A stretch of 64,000 nucleotides of DNA from Acidobacteriota bacterium (GCA_023384575.1 JAHDVP010000023.1:19837-83836), one strand, 5' to 3'; counted from the stretch's first letter, positions 1-9,494 are shown. Program-made: numbers and translations. Notes: a model not told the origin generated them from the letters alone.

Positions 1-96
1 CCGGTAGGTCGGCGAGGTCGCGACGGCCGCCGGAGGTGGCGCCTGGACCGATAACGCGACCAGCACCACGGACGACAGGATCATGGTACCGAGCAT
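1..96 (-). CDS. N-terminal start of an exported protein, cut by the window edge
   Basis: Reading the minus strand from the ATG at 96, 32 codons stay open to the window edge. They encode a short start followed by a hydrophobic stretch (residues 5-17, MILSSVVLVALSV) and then QAPPPAA, which looks like a Sec signal peptide with a cleavage region. A second in-frame ATG lies at 84. No clear Shine-Dalgarno is seen. The rest of the gene is outside the window, so no function can be given. It may equally be a chance open frame, but the signal-peptide look makes a real exported protein more likely. Confidence 0.4.
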   Translation of the reverse strand, partial: MLGTMILSSVVLVALSVQAPPPAAVATSPTYR

Positions 97-282
97 TGTT
101 GCACAGTCGGGACCAACGTCGCGGTTGCGTGGGCGCGGCCCGAATCGAGCGCCACGGAGGCCCGCGCGGGCCGCAGCGGGGTACCTGCGGATGCACGGAG
201 GTCGCATCGGCGAAGCCAAATATCCCCCCTGAGGGAGAAGTCCTTCGCGGGCATCCGGATTGGCGACTGTGGCCGCCCCGTC

Positions 283-954
283 TCAGATGAAGTCGACGAC
301 CTCGTCGAGTGGCTTGCGGTCGATGGCCGGCACCATCGCCTCGTCGGCGGCGTACCCGGTGACGAGGATCAGGAAGGCCCGCTCGTTGGCGGGCCGTCCC
401 AGCACCTCCGACAGGAACGTCATCGGGCTCGGGGTATGGGTCAGCGTCGCGAGGCCGGCGTGGTGCAGCGCGACGATCAGGAAGCCCGTGGCAATCCCGA
501 CCGATTCCTGGACATAGTAGTGCTTGACCTTCGTCCCGTCGGGTCGCAGCCCGTAGGCCTCGGCGAACACGACGATCAGGTAGGGCGCGATCTCGAGGAA
601 GGGCTTGTCCGCGTTGGTGCCGAGCGGCGCGAGCGCGTCGAGCCAGTCGTCGGGAGCGCGGCCGGAATAGAACGCCCGTTCCTCGGCCTCCGCTGCCTTC
701 CGGATCCGCCGCTTCACCTCTGGCTGGGTGACGACGACGAAGTGCCAGGGCTGGCGGTTGGCGCCGCTTGGTGCCGAGGCGGCGGCCCGCAGACATGCCT
801 CGATCACGTCGCGTGCCACCGGTCGATCGGAGAACTCTCGAATCGTCCGCCGGCGCGCGAGGTCGTCGCCGAAGGCGTGTGCCCGCGCGCGCGTTTCGTC
901 GGCGGAGTACGCGGGCAGGTGTGGACGCACGAAGGCAGGCGGTGTTGGCGGCAT
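283..954 (-). CDS. Nitroreductase-fold flavoprotein, iodotyrosine deiodinase (halotyrosine dehalogenase)-like
   Basis: FMN-dependent nitroreductase-superfamily protein of about 223 residues. The start [12 protein letters not shown] and the [12 protein letters not shown] segment are the usual FMN-binding parts. The central and C-terminal parts match the iodotyrosine deiodinase branch rather than generic nitroreductases: an AEERAFY lid, TNADKPFLE, a GIATGFLI segment, [11 protein letters not shown] and a C-terminal RKPLDE. The Glu, Tyr and Lys that bind the amino-acid zwitterion in that enzyme can all be placed. Family members reductively dehalogenate halotyrosines. The start is uncertain: ATG at 954 is preferred, GTG at 975 or 1002 is possible; a TACGAT -10-like sequence lies around 990. 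It is transcribed away from the TonB receptor. Confidence is high for the superfamily and moderate for the dehalogenase role. Confidence 0.85.
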   Translation of the reverse strand: MPPTPPAFVRPHLPAYSADETRARAHAFGDDLARRRTIREFSDRPVARDVIEACLRAAASAPSGANRQPWHFVVVTQPEVKRRIRKAAEAEERAFYSGRAPDDWLDALAPLGTNADKPFLEIAPYLIVVFAEAYGLRPDGTKVKHYYVQESVGIATGFLIVALHHAGLATLTHTPSPMTFLSEVLGRPANERAFLILVTGYAADEAMVPAIDRKPLDEVVDFI

Positions 955-1033
955 GGGCGGGCTCGGCGGCGACACGGCGTTCGGAAACCGGCATCGTAGC
1001 ACTGACGGGGTCGACTCGGCAGCGTACGTGAGA

Positions 1034-1066
1034 CGGGCGCGACCGCCCTTTCGGCGATCGCGCCCG
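1034..1066. terminator. Hairpin downstream of the TonB receptor gene
   Basis: Nine-base arms CGGGCGCGA and TCGCGCCCG are separated by 15 bases. The hairpin lies just after the stop of the minus-strand receptor gene (1128) and before the nitroreductase. There is no T-run on either strand, so it is at best an imperfect terminator. Confidence 0.4.
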
Positions 1067-1127
1067 CGTTGTCGAGACGTCGTGACCGGGCGGCGCGGTC
1101 AGGCGCGGCCCGGGCTCTTACGCGGAA

Positions 1128-3992
1128 TCAGAACCACACGCGCGCGCCGACCTGAATCTGCCGCGGCTGGAAGGGCAGCGCGGACGACCGGCCGGGCTGT
1201 CCGAAGCGCGCGTTGGCCAGGCTCGTCTGGTACGCGCCCGGGTCGTAGTTCTCGCGGTTGAACAGGTTGAAGACCTCGAAGAGGGGCTCCATCCGCACCT
1301 GGGCGAAGGTGAACGTACGCGAGACGCGCACGTCGAAGCGCACTGAGGCGTCGGAGCGGAGCGGGTTGCGCGGCACGCGTTCGCCAGTGGCCAGGCCGAG
1401 CGCGGTGCAGCCGGGGTTGAAGCGCGGGTCGAGGCCACAGGTCGGCCGGTCGCCACCCGAGCTGAGGTCGCCGTTGATGTCGATGCCGCCCGTCGTGGCG
1501 CCGATTGCCTGGCCCGACGCCGCGTACAGGATGCCGTTGAAGTTGAACGCCCACGGCAGTCGCACGACCCAGTTGGCGGTCAGGCGGTGGCGCTGGTCCT
1601 GCGACGAGCGCCCGTAATCGGCCAGCGGGTCGAACGGGTTGAGCGGCGTCGTCGACGTGTCCTCGTTCTTCGAGAGCAGGTAGGTCAGGCCGTACTGGTA
1701 GTTGTTCGCCATGCGGCGCGTCACGGCCACCTGCAGCCCGTGGTAGGCCGCCTTGCCCTGGAACGTGTAGTCGGTGATCGACCCGAAGTTCCGGTCGGGC
1801 CGCCCGACGCCCTGCACGAATCCGCCGAGCTCGGGGTAGTTGCCGCTGTTGATCGGAATCGGATAGCCGTTTGCGAGGCAGCACGCCAGGTTGCTGTCGA
1901 TGTTGACCAGCATCGCGCTCGACTTCTGGTAGACGTAGTCGGCTGCGATCGCGAGCGTGTCGCCGACCTGCTGGGCGACTCCGATCGACGAGGTCCACGT
2001 GTGCGGTTGCTCGGCCCCGGCCTGGATGCGCGAGACGTTGCGCAGGCCGCCGAGGTCCTTCAGTTCCTCGAAGCCTCGGCCCTGCAGCGGATCGCGCGCG
2101 AAGTTCGGGTCGTTGTTCGTGTTGAAGACCGTCACGTTGACGTTGCGCCCGCTGTTCTGCAGGCGCTGGTTGTAGGTGAGGTTCAGGTAGACCTGGTCGT
2201 AGTACTTGCCGAAGCCGCCACGCACGGCGGTGCGGCCGTTGCCGAACACGTCGTACGTCGCGCCGATGCGCGGCTGGAAGTTGTCGGTGTCGTTCTTCGC
2301 CGGAGACACGGCGAGCCCCGTCTGATCGTGCGCCAGCGACCCCACTTCGAGGTCGTACCGCAGGCCCAGGTTCAGGGTCAGCCGCGGCGCGATCTTCCAG
2401 TCGTCCTGGAGGTAGAACCCGTAGATGTCGTTCGGCGCCTTGGTCTGGAAGTCGCCGAGACCGACGTTGTAGCGCGCGGGAATCGGGAACTGCGACTTGT
2501 CCCACTGCGCCTGGTTCGCGCCGCTGCAGCACGTCGCGAGGTTCGGCGGGTTCGAGTTGTAGAAGAACACGCCGTTGGTCGCGTTCGGGAAGAAGATGAT
2601 CACGTGGCCCGTCGTGATCTCACCGCCGAACTTCAGGTTGTGCGTGCCGCGCTTCTCGAAGAAATAGGTGGCGTCGCTCCGCATCATGAACCAGTTGTGG
2701 AGCTCGAACCCCACGTTGGGCTGCGGGCCGATCCGCACCGCCGGAAACGTGTGCGTCGGGCAGTCGCCGGTGGCCGGCGCGAAGCCGCACTCGGTGCGGC
2801 TGAAGAACTGCTCGCTGTCGGTGTAGTTGAACTGGATCTGGTTGACGAACCGGCTGCCGAACACCGAGTTCAGCCCGCCGTTCCAGCGGAACGTCTTGAT
2901 GTTGAAGTTCGTCGACGCCGACGGCACGATCGCGCCGCCCGTGTTGAGGAAGGGCTGGTTGCGATCGTAGTAATTCATGCGGGCGCTCAGCCGGTGATTC
3001 TGCGTCAGGCTGTAGTCGCCCCGCACGAAGCCGAGGTTCTTCACGTCGTCGGCGTTCACAGGCTGGTCGAGGCTCGAGAAACCCGTGTTGGCCGACTTCG
3101 TCGTCGGCTCGGCCTGGCGCTCGTAACTCGAGAAGAACTGCACCTTGCCGCGGACGATCGGGCCGCCCCCGGTGCCGCCAAACTGCGTGTTCCGGTACGG
3201 CTCGCGCCGCCCGGTGAAGAAGTCCTTCGCGTTGAGCGACTTGTCGCGGAAGTAGTAGAAGGCGCTCGCCTCGTAGCGATCGGTGCCCGCTCGGGTGACC
3301 GCGTTGATGATCGCCGAGCCGGCGTGCCCGAGCTGCGCGTCGAAACGGTTCGTGAGCACCTCGAACTCGCCGATGACGTCCTTCGACACCTCAGTCTGCG
3401 TGCCAACCGTCGAGAACGTCTGCGTGCTCGCCCCGTCGACGAACACCTTCGTGCCGATACGGCCGGCGCCGACGCCCGCCTGCGGCCCTTGGCCGACGTC
3501 ACCCTTCACGCCAGGGGCGAGCGCCGCGAAGTTCAGCCAGTTCCGCCCGTTCACCGGAAGCTCCTCGACCTGGGTCTGGTCGATCTTGCCGGAGAGCGTC
3601 GACCGCGACGTGTCGACGAGGGGAACCTCGCCCGTCACCGTGACGGTCTCCTGGAGCGTCGCCACACCGAGCTTGACGTCCAGGCGCAGGCTCTCGCCGA
3701 TGCCCATCCGGTAGTTCGTGTAGACCACGGGCTGGAACCCGGACAGCTCGACCCGGATCTCGTAGACGCCCACCTGGAGACCGGCCAGCAGGTACGCACC
3801 GGACTCCTGGGTGAACGCCGTCCGGACCGTCTGAGTCCCGACGTGGGTCGCCGTCACCGTGACGCCGGGCAGAACCGCGCCCGACTCGTCGGTGATCGTG
3901 CCCGACAGCTCAGCCAGTCGCATCTGCGCCGCCGCCGACGCGCCGCCTATCAGCCAGGCGGCGACGACCAGTGAGAACACTTTCTTGAACAT
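1128..3992 (-). CDS. TonB-dependent receptor with N-terminal carboxypeptidase-regulatory-like domain
   Basis: Outer-membrane receptor of about 954 residues. The start ATG at 3992 (MFKKVFSLVVAAW) is preceded by GAGGAG and gives a clean signal peptide ending around AAAQ. Next comes a carboxypeptidase-D regulatory-like beta domain (residues about 25-105: LSGTITDESGAVLPGVTVTA). A TonB plug follows (about 110-230, with LPVNGRNWLNFAALAPGV), then a long beta-barrel ending in Trp-Phe, the typical C-terminal aromatic. This architecture is abundant in Acidobacteriota and Bacteroidota and usually imports oligosaccharides or other large solutes. Nothing in the neighbourhood fixes the substrate. A good promoter lies upstream at 4113-4140. 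The start 12 codons upstream (4028) would spoil the signal peptide. Confidence 0.9.
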   Translation of the reverse strand: MFKKVFSLVVAAWLIGGASAAAQMRLAELSGTITDESGAVLPGVTVTATHVGTQTVRTAFTQESGAYLLAGLQVGVYEIRVELSGFQPVVYTNYRMGIGESLRLDVKLGVATLQETVTVTGEVPLVDTSRSTLSGKIDQTQVEELPVNGRNWLNFAALAPGVKGDVGQGPQAGVGAGRIGTKVFVDGASTQTFSTVGTQTEVSKDVIGEFEVLTNRFDAQLGHAGSAIINAVTRAGTDRYEASAFYYFRDKSLNAKDFFTGRREPYRNTQFGGTGGGPIVRGKVQFFSSYERQAEPTTKSANTGFSSLDQPVNADDVKNLGFVRGDYSLTQNHRLSARMNYYDRNQPFLNTGGAIVPSASTNFNIKTFRWNGGLNSVFGSRFVNQIQFNYTDSEQFFSRTECGFAPATGDCPTHTFPAVRIGPQPNVGFELHNWFMMRSDATYFFEKRGTHNLKFGGEITTGHVIIFFPNATNGVFFYNSNPPNLATCCSGANQAQWDKSQFPIPARYNVGLGDFQTKAPNDIYGFYLQDDWKIAPRLTLNLGLRYDLEVGSLAHDQTGLAVSPAKNDTDNFQPRIGATYDVFGNGRTAVRGGFGKYYDQVYLNLTYNQRLQNSGRNVNVTVFNTNNDPNFARDPLQGRGFEELKDLGGLRNVSRIQAGAEQPHTWTSSIGVAQQVGDTLAIAADYVYQKSSAMLVNIDSNLACCLANGYPIPINSGNYPELGGFVQGVGRPDRNFGSITDYTFQGKAAYHGLQVAVTRRMANNYQYGLTYLLSKNEDTSTTPLNPFDPLADYGRSSQDQRHRLTANWVVRLPWAFNFNGILYAASGQAIGATTGGIDINGDLSSGGDRPTCGLDPRFNPGCTALGLATGERVPRNPLRSDASVRFDVRVSRTFTFAQVRMEPLFEVFNLFNRENYDPGAYQTSLANARFGQPGRSSALPFQPRQIQVGARVWF

Positions 3993-4090
3993 GGGGCTCC
4001 TCGATGTCGGGGCTCGGGTCCCGAGCACCCCTCCGATGCGCGTACACGCTCCAGCCGCAGGGCGGCAGAAGCCTCGGACGCAAAGTCACA

Positions 4091-4103
4091 CGGTTGTTAA
4101 CCG
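4091..4103. promoter_or_regulatory. Inverted repeat at the transcription start of the TonB receptor
   Basis: CGGTT-GTT-AACCG, an inverted repeat with 5-bp arms. It sits just downstream of the -10 box of the receptor promoter, where a repressor would block initiation. A role as an operator is inference. Confidence 0.35.
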
Positions 4104-4112
4104 ACTGGTCGA

Positions 4113-4140
4113 ACTATACCTGCTACCGAGATGAAGTCAA
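4113..4140 (-). promoter_or_regulatory. Sigma-70-type promoter of the TonB receptor gene
   Basis: On the minus strand, TTGACT (4140-4135) and TATAGT (4118-4113) are separated by 16 bases. Both hexamers are close to consensus. The start codon at 3992 lies about 115 bases downstream, giving a leadered mRNA. Confidence 0.65.
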
Positions 4141-4253
4141 GTCCAAACCCTGGAGAGTCCACCCCCCCGGGACGTGTGGGGCAGTCGCGCGGATATCGGC
4201 CTCAATTTGCCGCATATGAGCACATTTCGCAGTCGCACCGGGTCGTTCAGCTC

Positions 4254-4276
4254 GTGGTCCCAGAGCCTGACCCCAC
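4254..4276. repeat. REP-like palindrome with core GGTC(9)GACC
   Basis: An imperfect palindrome, GTGGTC, nine bases, GACCCCAC (one unpaired base), lies alone in an intergenic region. The form is that of small REP-type elements often dispersed in large soil genomes. Only one copy was seen here, so the repeat nature is inferred from shape. Confidence 0.35.
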
Positions 4277-4287
4277 AGTTCAGTCAG

Positions 4288-4305
4288 ATTGACTTCCCGG
4301 TCAAT
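4288..4305. promoter_or_regulatory. ATTGAC(6)GTCAAT inverted repeat upstream of the Asp-box gene
   Basis: Perfect 6-bp arms with a 6-base spacer, about 290 bases upstream of the GTG at 4596. This could be a regulator site or a small hairpin; there is no further evidence. Confidence 0.3.
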
Positions 4306-4595
4306 TCCGACTACGGTTCGGCCGTCACGCGTCGTTCAGGGCCAGTCCCGGCCGGTCGTCTCACGATGGCTCGCCCCAAAGTGACAATCCGGCTGGCGGC
4401 CGACGCCTGGCGACTGGCGGCCTGGTTGGAGAAATCCACGATTGCACGACTGACCGTCGCTTCACTCCCCGTGAGGTCACCGATCGCGGAGAAGACGGCG
4501 ATCGTCATCGTGCCGGCCGGTGGCCGCCGGTCGGTGGTCGCAAGCCGAACGTCAGATAGGGGCGACATCCCCGGTCCGGGGAAGGAGGCGTCACT

Positions 4596-7500
4596 GTGCA
4601 GCGTCGAGTCGTGGCTGGTGCTCTCATCGTCCTGGCGTCGGTCGCAGCCGACACGAGGTCCGTCGCCCAGCCCGCCGACCCCGGCGGGCCGTTCGATGCC
4701 CTGCGCTTCCGGGCGATCGGTCCCGCCGTGTTCGCCGGTCGCGCCAACGACATCGCCGTCGTCGAGGCCAACCCGTCGCACTTCTTCGTCGGCATGACGA
4801 CCGGCGGCCTCTGGAAGACGACCGACAACGGCACGACCTGGGAGGTGCTGTTCAACGATCGCGACGATGTCGTCAGCATCGGCGCCGTCGCCATCGCGCA
4901 GGACGACCCGAACGTCGTCTGGGTGGGCACCGGCGGCACGCAGTCGTGGGGCCGCGGCGTCTTCAAGTCCGTGGACGGCGGCCGGACGTTCGAGCCGGTC
5001 GGCCTCGCCGATAGCCGCCACGTGGGCCGGATCGTTGTCGATCGCCGCAACCGCGACGTCGTCTGGGTCGCGGCGCTCGGCCATGCGTTCATGCCGCACC
5101 GCGAGCGTGGCGTCTTCAAGACGACCGACGGGGGCCGCACGTGGCAGCACGTCCTCTTCGTCGACGAAGACACCGGCGCGTTCGACCTCGTGCTCGACCC
5201 GTCGAACCAGGACGTCGCCTACGCGACGACGTGGCAACGGCGCCGCACGCCCTACGGCAACAACAACGGCGGCCCGGGGAGCGGCATCCACAAGACGACC
5301 GACGGCGGTCGCACGTGGCAGCGGGTGGAGCAGGGGCTCCCGACCGGCGACCGCGGCGTCATCGGCATCGACATCTTCAGGAAGGACCCCCGGGTGCTCT
5401 ATGCCATGGTCCAGCACGGCCGCCGGAAGGACCTCTTCCGCACCGACGACGGCGGTGCGACCTGGCGGCAGACCAACGAGCCCGAGGACGCCCGCTACCG
5501 CGGGCACCGGATGAACTGGTTCGACCAGGTCCGCATCGACCCGACCAATGCCGACCGCGTTCTCGTCATGGGTGTCAACGTCTACACGTCCACCGACGGC
5601 GGCCGCACCTTCAGCATCAACGAGAGCGCCGTGCAGTCGGGCCTCTGGCCCGCGACGAGCGGGCTCTTCATCTACAACACCTCCACGCACAGCGACCACC
5701 GGACGTTCTGGATCAACCCGTCGAACCCGCAGCACATGATCAGCGGCAACGATGGTGGCGTCTGCATCACCTACGAAGGCGGCTCCACCTGGGACTGCAT
5801 GAACAACATGGATCTCGCGCAGTACCACCACGTGGGCTTCGACATGGACGATCCATATCGGGTCTACGGCGGCCTCTACGACAACCTCGGCTGGGGCGGT
5901 CCGAGCGCGACCCGGAGCTATCTGGGGATCGGTGCCGGTGAGTGGTTCCTGGTGGCCGGCGGCGACGGCTTCGTCGCCGTGGCCGACCCGAGCGATTCGC
6001 GAACCATTTATGCGGAGTCGCAGAACGGCAACATGAGCCGTGTCGATCGGCTGACCAACGAGCGGGTCCCGATCCGGCCGGAGGCCCCGCCTGGCGAAGA
6101 GCCGTACCGCTGGAACTTCAACACGCCGATGGCCATCTCGGCCCACGACTCGAACACGATCCTGATGGCCGGCAACCGGCTGTTCCGCAGCACCGACCGC
6201 GGCCAGTCGTGGCGCGCCATCAGTCCCGACCTCACCGCCCGCATCGGCGCAGATGGCTTGACGATCATGGGCGTGCCCTTCGACAAGATCCAGATCGGTT
6301 CGAGCTCGCCGAGCTGGGGGACGATCTTCACCTTCGCCGAGTCGCCGAGGCGGCCCGGCGTCTACTACACGGGAGCCGACGACGGCACCGTGCAGGTCAC
6401 GCGCGACGGTGGCGAGACGTGGACGAACCTCTCGAACCGGTTCCCTGGTCTGCCACCCAGAACCTGGGTGTCGAAGCTGGTCGCCTCGCAGTTTGCGGAC
6501 GGCCGGGTGTACGCGGCCTTCTCGGGCCACCGCACGGGCGACGATCGTCCCTACGTCTACGTGAGCGAGGACTTCGGCCAGACCTGGCGCGCGATCACGT
6601 CGGGCCTGCCTGAGGTCCAGGTCGTGCAGAACCTCATCGAAGACACCCGCAACGAGCAGGTGCTCTTCGTCGGGACCGAGTTCGGTCTCTACGTCACGAT
6701 CGACCGTGGCGGTTCGTGGCAGCGACTGCGGGCGAACCTGCCCACGGTGCCGGTGTACGGGCTCGCGATCCACCCCCGCGACAACGACCTGATCGTGGGG
6801 ACCTTCGGGCGCGGCATCTGGATCCTCGACGACATCGCGCCCATTCAGGAGGCCGCGGCGGCGCTGGCCGCACGCGCTCACGTCGTGACCCCGCGGCCGG
6901 CGCGGCAATTCAACCTGATGCACGACAAGTGGTGGATGTGGGGCGACCGGCGGTACTGGGGCGAGAACCCGAAGCCCGGTGCGCCGATCACTTTCTACGT
7001 CGACGACCCGTCGGCCGACGTTCGCCTGGTGATCCGCAACGCCGAGGGCGACGCCGTGCGCACGTTCTCGCGAGAGGACCTCGGGCCGCTCGCCGCGCGC
7101 CGCGCCCACCGCGTGCAATGGGATCTGCGGTACGAACCGCTACCCACGCCCGAGGCCTGGCGCGTCCCCGACGGCGTCACGGCGTTTTTCACCGGTGCGC
7201 AGAGGCGTGCTCACTCCTACCGTGAGGTCGTGCGCGCCGACCTCGAGCCGACCGTCGGGCCGTTCGTCCTGCCGGGGACTTACCAGGTGGCGATCGAGGT
7301 CGGTGGTCGTGTGGCCGCGACGACCCGCCTCGACGTCGGGCCGGACCCGCTCGTCCGCATCAGCGACAGCGCGCGGACGACATGGCACGACCTCTCACTC
7401 GAGCTCCACCGGCTCCAGGGCGAGGCCTATGCGGCCGTACCCCGCCTCACGGCGCTCGACCGGCACCGGACGGCGCTCGAGGCGACGAGCGGCGCCGCCA

Positions 7501-7796
7501 GCGGTGAGCTCGAGAAGATGCTCGATCGTCTGGCCGTCTTGCGGGCGCGGCTGGCGATACCGGTGCCCGGAGCGCCAGGGGGCCTCCCGGCCCGAAACAT
7601 CGCGAACCTGCCCGGCTTGCTGGCGTCGCTGAAAGGACAGCTGAAAGGCGCGACGAGCCCGCCGACGGAGACCCAGCTCCGCCTGATGCGGGAGGCGAAA
7701 GACCAGCTCCGCGCGGCGCTCACCGAACTCGACGCGCTCGAACGCGAGGCGCCGGCCCTTCTCGAGCGCCGGGGGAGAACAGGTCGAGGGCAGTAG
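4596..7796 (+). CDS. Secreted sortilin/VPS10-like Asp-box beta-propeller protein
   Basis: A 1066-residue exported protein. The GTG start at 4596 is set by AAGGAGG just upstream and gives a signal peptide ending near SVAQ. Residues about 35-760 contain many BNR/Asp-box repeats (KTTDNGTTW, KSVDGGRTF, KTTDGGRTW, TRDGGETW, VSEDFGQTW), the signature of sialidase- and sortilin-type propellers. The C-terminal part (about 800-1060) holds an immunoglobulin-like segment and a charged helical tail. Such proteins are common in Acidobacteriota; often they are annotated as glycosyl hydrolases without proof of activity. No catalytic residues could be identified. It is divergent from the TonB receptor and might share regulation with it. 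The substrate is unknown. Confidence 0.85.
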   Translation: MQRRVVAGALIVLASVAADTRSVAQPADPGGPFDALRFRAIGPAVFAGRANDIAVVEANPSHFFVGMTTGGLWKTTDNGTTWEVLFNDRDDVVSIGAVAIAQDDPNVVWVGTGGTQSWGRGVFKSVDGGRTFEPVGLADSRHVGRIVVDRRNRDVVWVAALGHAFMPHRERGVFKTTDGGRTWQHVLFVDEDTGAFDLVLDPSNQDVAYATTWQRRRTPYGNNNGGPGSGIHKTTDGGRTWQRVEQGLPTGDRGVIGIDIFRKDPRVLYAMVQHGRRKDLFRTDDGGATWRQTNEPEDARYRGHRMNWFDQVRIDPTNADRVLVMGVNVYTSTDGGRTFSINESAVQSGLWPATSGLFIYNTSTHSDHRTFWINPSNPQHMISGNDGGVCITYEGGSTWDCMNNMDLAQYHHVGFDMDDPYRVYGGLYDNLGWGGPSATRSYLGIGAGEWFLVAGGDGFVAVADPSDSRTIYAESQNGNMSRVDRLTNERVPIRPEAPPGEEPYRWNFNTPMAISAHDSNTILMAGNRLFRSTDRGQSWRAISPDLTARIGADGLTIMGVPFDKIQIGSSSPSWGTIFTFAESPRRPGVYYTGADDGTVQVTRDGGETWTNLSNRFPGLPPRTWVSKLVASQFADGRVYAAFSGHRTGDDRPYVYVSEDFGQTWRAITSGLPEVQVVQNLIEDTRNEQVLFVGTEFGLYVTIDRGGSWQRLRANLPTVPVYGLAIHPRDNDLIVGTFGRGIWILDDIAPIQEAAAALAARAHVVTPRPARQFNLMHDKWWMWGDRRYWGENPKPGAPITFYVDDPSADVRLVIRNAEGDAVRTFSREDLGPLAARRAHRVQWDLRYEPLPTPEAWRVPDGVTAFFTGAQRRAHSYREVVRADLEPTVGPFVLPGTYQVAIEVGGRVAATTRLDVGPDPLVRISDSARTTWHDLSLELHRLQGEAYAAVPRLTALDRHRTALEATSGAASGELEKMLDRLAVLRARLAIPVPGAPGGLPARNIANLPGLLASLKGQLKGATSPPTETQLRLMREAKDQLRAALTELDALEREAPALLERRGRTGRGQ

Positions 7797-7815
7797 CCGG
7801 CAGATGTGCGGCAGG

Positions 7816-7843
7816 GGTCGGCGACCGGGATCGGCCGCCGACC
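7816..7843. terminator. Hairpin between convergent genes
   Basis: Perfect 8-bp arms GGTCGGCG and CGCCGACC with a 12-base loop. It lies in the 60-base gap between the Asp-box gene (plus, stop 7796) and the M28 peptidase (minus, stop 7857). Position and symmetry suggest a bidirectional terminator; no T-run is present. Confidence 0.4.
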
Positions 7844-7856
7844 TCGCACGCCAGGG

Positions 7857-9494
7857 TCAGCGCGTCACGGCGGCGGCTGGCTGGGGCCTCGCCGGCACGC
7901 CACGCGTCGTGGGGAACCAGTCGTTCGGCTTGATGGCTGGCGGATCGTCGGCGTCGCCCAGCAGCCAGGCCGCCCTCACCGACATCGCCGCCATCCGGGC
8001 CGGCGACTCGAACGTCCACGCCGGATCGAAGTTGTCGCGCTGCTTGTGGTTGACGTTCTTCAGGTAGTAGTCCCACTGATCGCGTCCGCGATTCGGATCG
8101 CCGCCCACCGTGAAGCCATCCATCAGGTAGACGGCCGGCACGCCCGCCACGAGGAACGAGTACTGATCCGAGCGGAACATCAGCGCCTGCGAGGGGGAGA
8201 ACGGCGGACGGTAGTCGCGGCTCAACGTCATGCCGGCCGCGGCGGCCGCGCGATCCAGTGGGCCGTCGAGCGTCGTGAACTCGAGGCCGAACGCATAGAA
8301 ATCGTCGGCCGCCTCTCCCTCGAGCCCCCCGTCGTGGTTGAGCGCCGCGACGGTGCGCTCGATCGGAATCACCGGGTGCTTGACGTAGTACCAGGACCCC
8401 AGCAGCCCACGCTCCTCTGCCCCGACCGCCAGGAAGATCGTCGTACGCCTTGCCGGGGCGCGGACCATGGCTTCGGCCGCTGCGAGCATCTTGCCCGTGC
8501 CGAGCGCGTTGTCGTGCGTCCCGTTGTAGATTCGGTCGCCGTCCTCGTCCGGGTCGCCGACGCCGACGTGGTCGAGGTGGGCCGTGAAGACCACGGCCTC
8601 GTCACGCAGGCGCGGGTCGGTGCCCGGCACGATGCCGACCACGTTCCAGCTCCAGGTGCGCGAGATGTTCCGGGCCCGCGAGATGGCCACGGCGCCGACG
8701 GGCTTCGCGGGCGCTCCCCGCACGGCCAGGGTTTCGGCCTGCGCCGGGTCGAGCTGCCACGAGGCCAGGAGCCGAGCCGTCGCCTCACCGCCCACGGTGA
8801 CGGCCGCGCGCGGCGACGGCGTCGACCCGTCGGCGAGCGCCATCGGCCGCGGTGGGCCGGGGGGCGTCGTGGCGCCCGGCTGCAGCATGACCACGGCCGC
8901 CGCGCCGCGATCGAGCGCCACCTTGATCTTCGTGCGTCCAAGGAGGCTGCGCGTCGGGTGCTCGACCCAGTCGGGCGGGACCCCGGGGATCAGGAACACC
9001 ACCTTGCCGCGCACGTCGACGCCGCCGTAGTCGTCGCGACCCTCGGCGACGAGTCCCTGGCCGACGTACACGCCGTCGCCGCTGATGACGGGCTCGCGGG
9101 CCGTCCAGTCGGGCATGAACGACGCGTCGGGCGGTTCGACGGTGACCGAGCCCACGCTGAGTCGGCTGCCCCGGTCCTCTCCGCCGACGAGCACCTCGAA
9201 GGGCTGGAGATGCGTGCCATCCGCCATCGGCTGCGCGCCCATCCTGACGAACTGGCTGGCCACGTACTCGCGCGCGATCTCGTAGCCGCGCTCGCCGGTG
9301 TCGCGCCCTTCGAGCAGATCGTGGGAAAGGAACTGGACGTGCCCCTTGACGAGGCGCGGTTCGATCACCGTCAGCGCCCGCTCGCGGTCCTCTGTCGGCT
9401 CGGCGGCCCTCGGCTGCAGGGGCAGACAGACGGCGAACGCCGCCACCGTGAGCACGAGTCGGCGCTTGTGGGTGCCGGAAATCAGGTGTCGCAT
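7857..9494 (-). CDS. Exported M28-family metallopeptidase with a PA-type insert
   Basis: Zinc aminopeptidase of 545 residues. It has a hydrophobic N-terminal segment (RLVLTVAAFAVCLPL) and an inserted protease-associated-like region (about 110-260, GVYVGQGLV, VRGKVVFLIPGVP). The M28 core carries the metal ligands: HLDHVGV, GTHDNALGTG, GAEERGLLGS, ALNHDGG and a late His in NHKQRDN. The SD-like GGGAG precedes ATG 9494. It begins 20 bases after the M24 peptidase gene on the same strand, so the two are very likely co-transcribed and would degrade peptides in the periplasm or outside the cell. The specificity is not visible. Confidence 0.88.
   Translation of the reverse strand: MRHLISGTHKRRLVLTVAAFAVCLPLQPRAAEPTEDRERALTVIEPRLVKGHVQFLSHDLLEGRDTGERGYEIAREYVASQFVRMGAQPMADGTHLQPFEVLVGGEDRGSRLSVGSVTVEPPDASFMPDWTAREPVISGDGVYVGQGLVAEGRDDYGGVDVRGKVVFLIPGVPPDWVEHPTRSLLGRTKIKVALDRGAAAVVMLQPGATTPPGPPRPMALADGSTPSPRAAVTVGGEATARLLASWQLDPAQAETLAVRGAPAKPVGAVAISRARNISRTWSWNVVGIVPGTDPRLRDEAVVFTAHLDHVGVGDPDEDGDRIYNGTHDNALGTGKMLAAAEAMVRAPARRTTIFLAVGAEERGLLGSWYYVKHPVIPIERTVAALNHDGGLEGEAADDFYAFGLEFTTLDGPLDRAAAAAGMTLSRDYRPPFSPSQALMFRSDQYSFLVAGVPAVYLMDGFTVGGDPNRGRDQWDYYLKNVNHKQRDNFDPAWTFESPARMAAMSVRAAWLLGDADDPPAIKPNDWFPTTRGVPARPQPAAAVTR

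Larger units (their letters stand above)
3993..4595. other. Divergent regulatory region between the TonB receptor and the Asp-box gene
   Basis: About 600 bases without a convincing gene. It holds a strong minus-strand promoter (4113-4140), a CGGTT/AACCG inverted repeat (4091-4103), a REP-like palindrome (4254-4276), an ATTGAC/GTCAAT inverted repeat (4288-4305), and the Shine-Dalgarno AAGGAGG (about 4582-4588) of the plus-strand gene. Short open frames on both strands here have no recognisable product. Confidence 0.6.
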
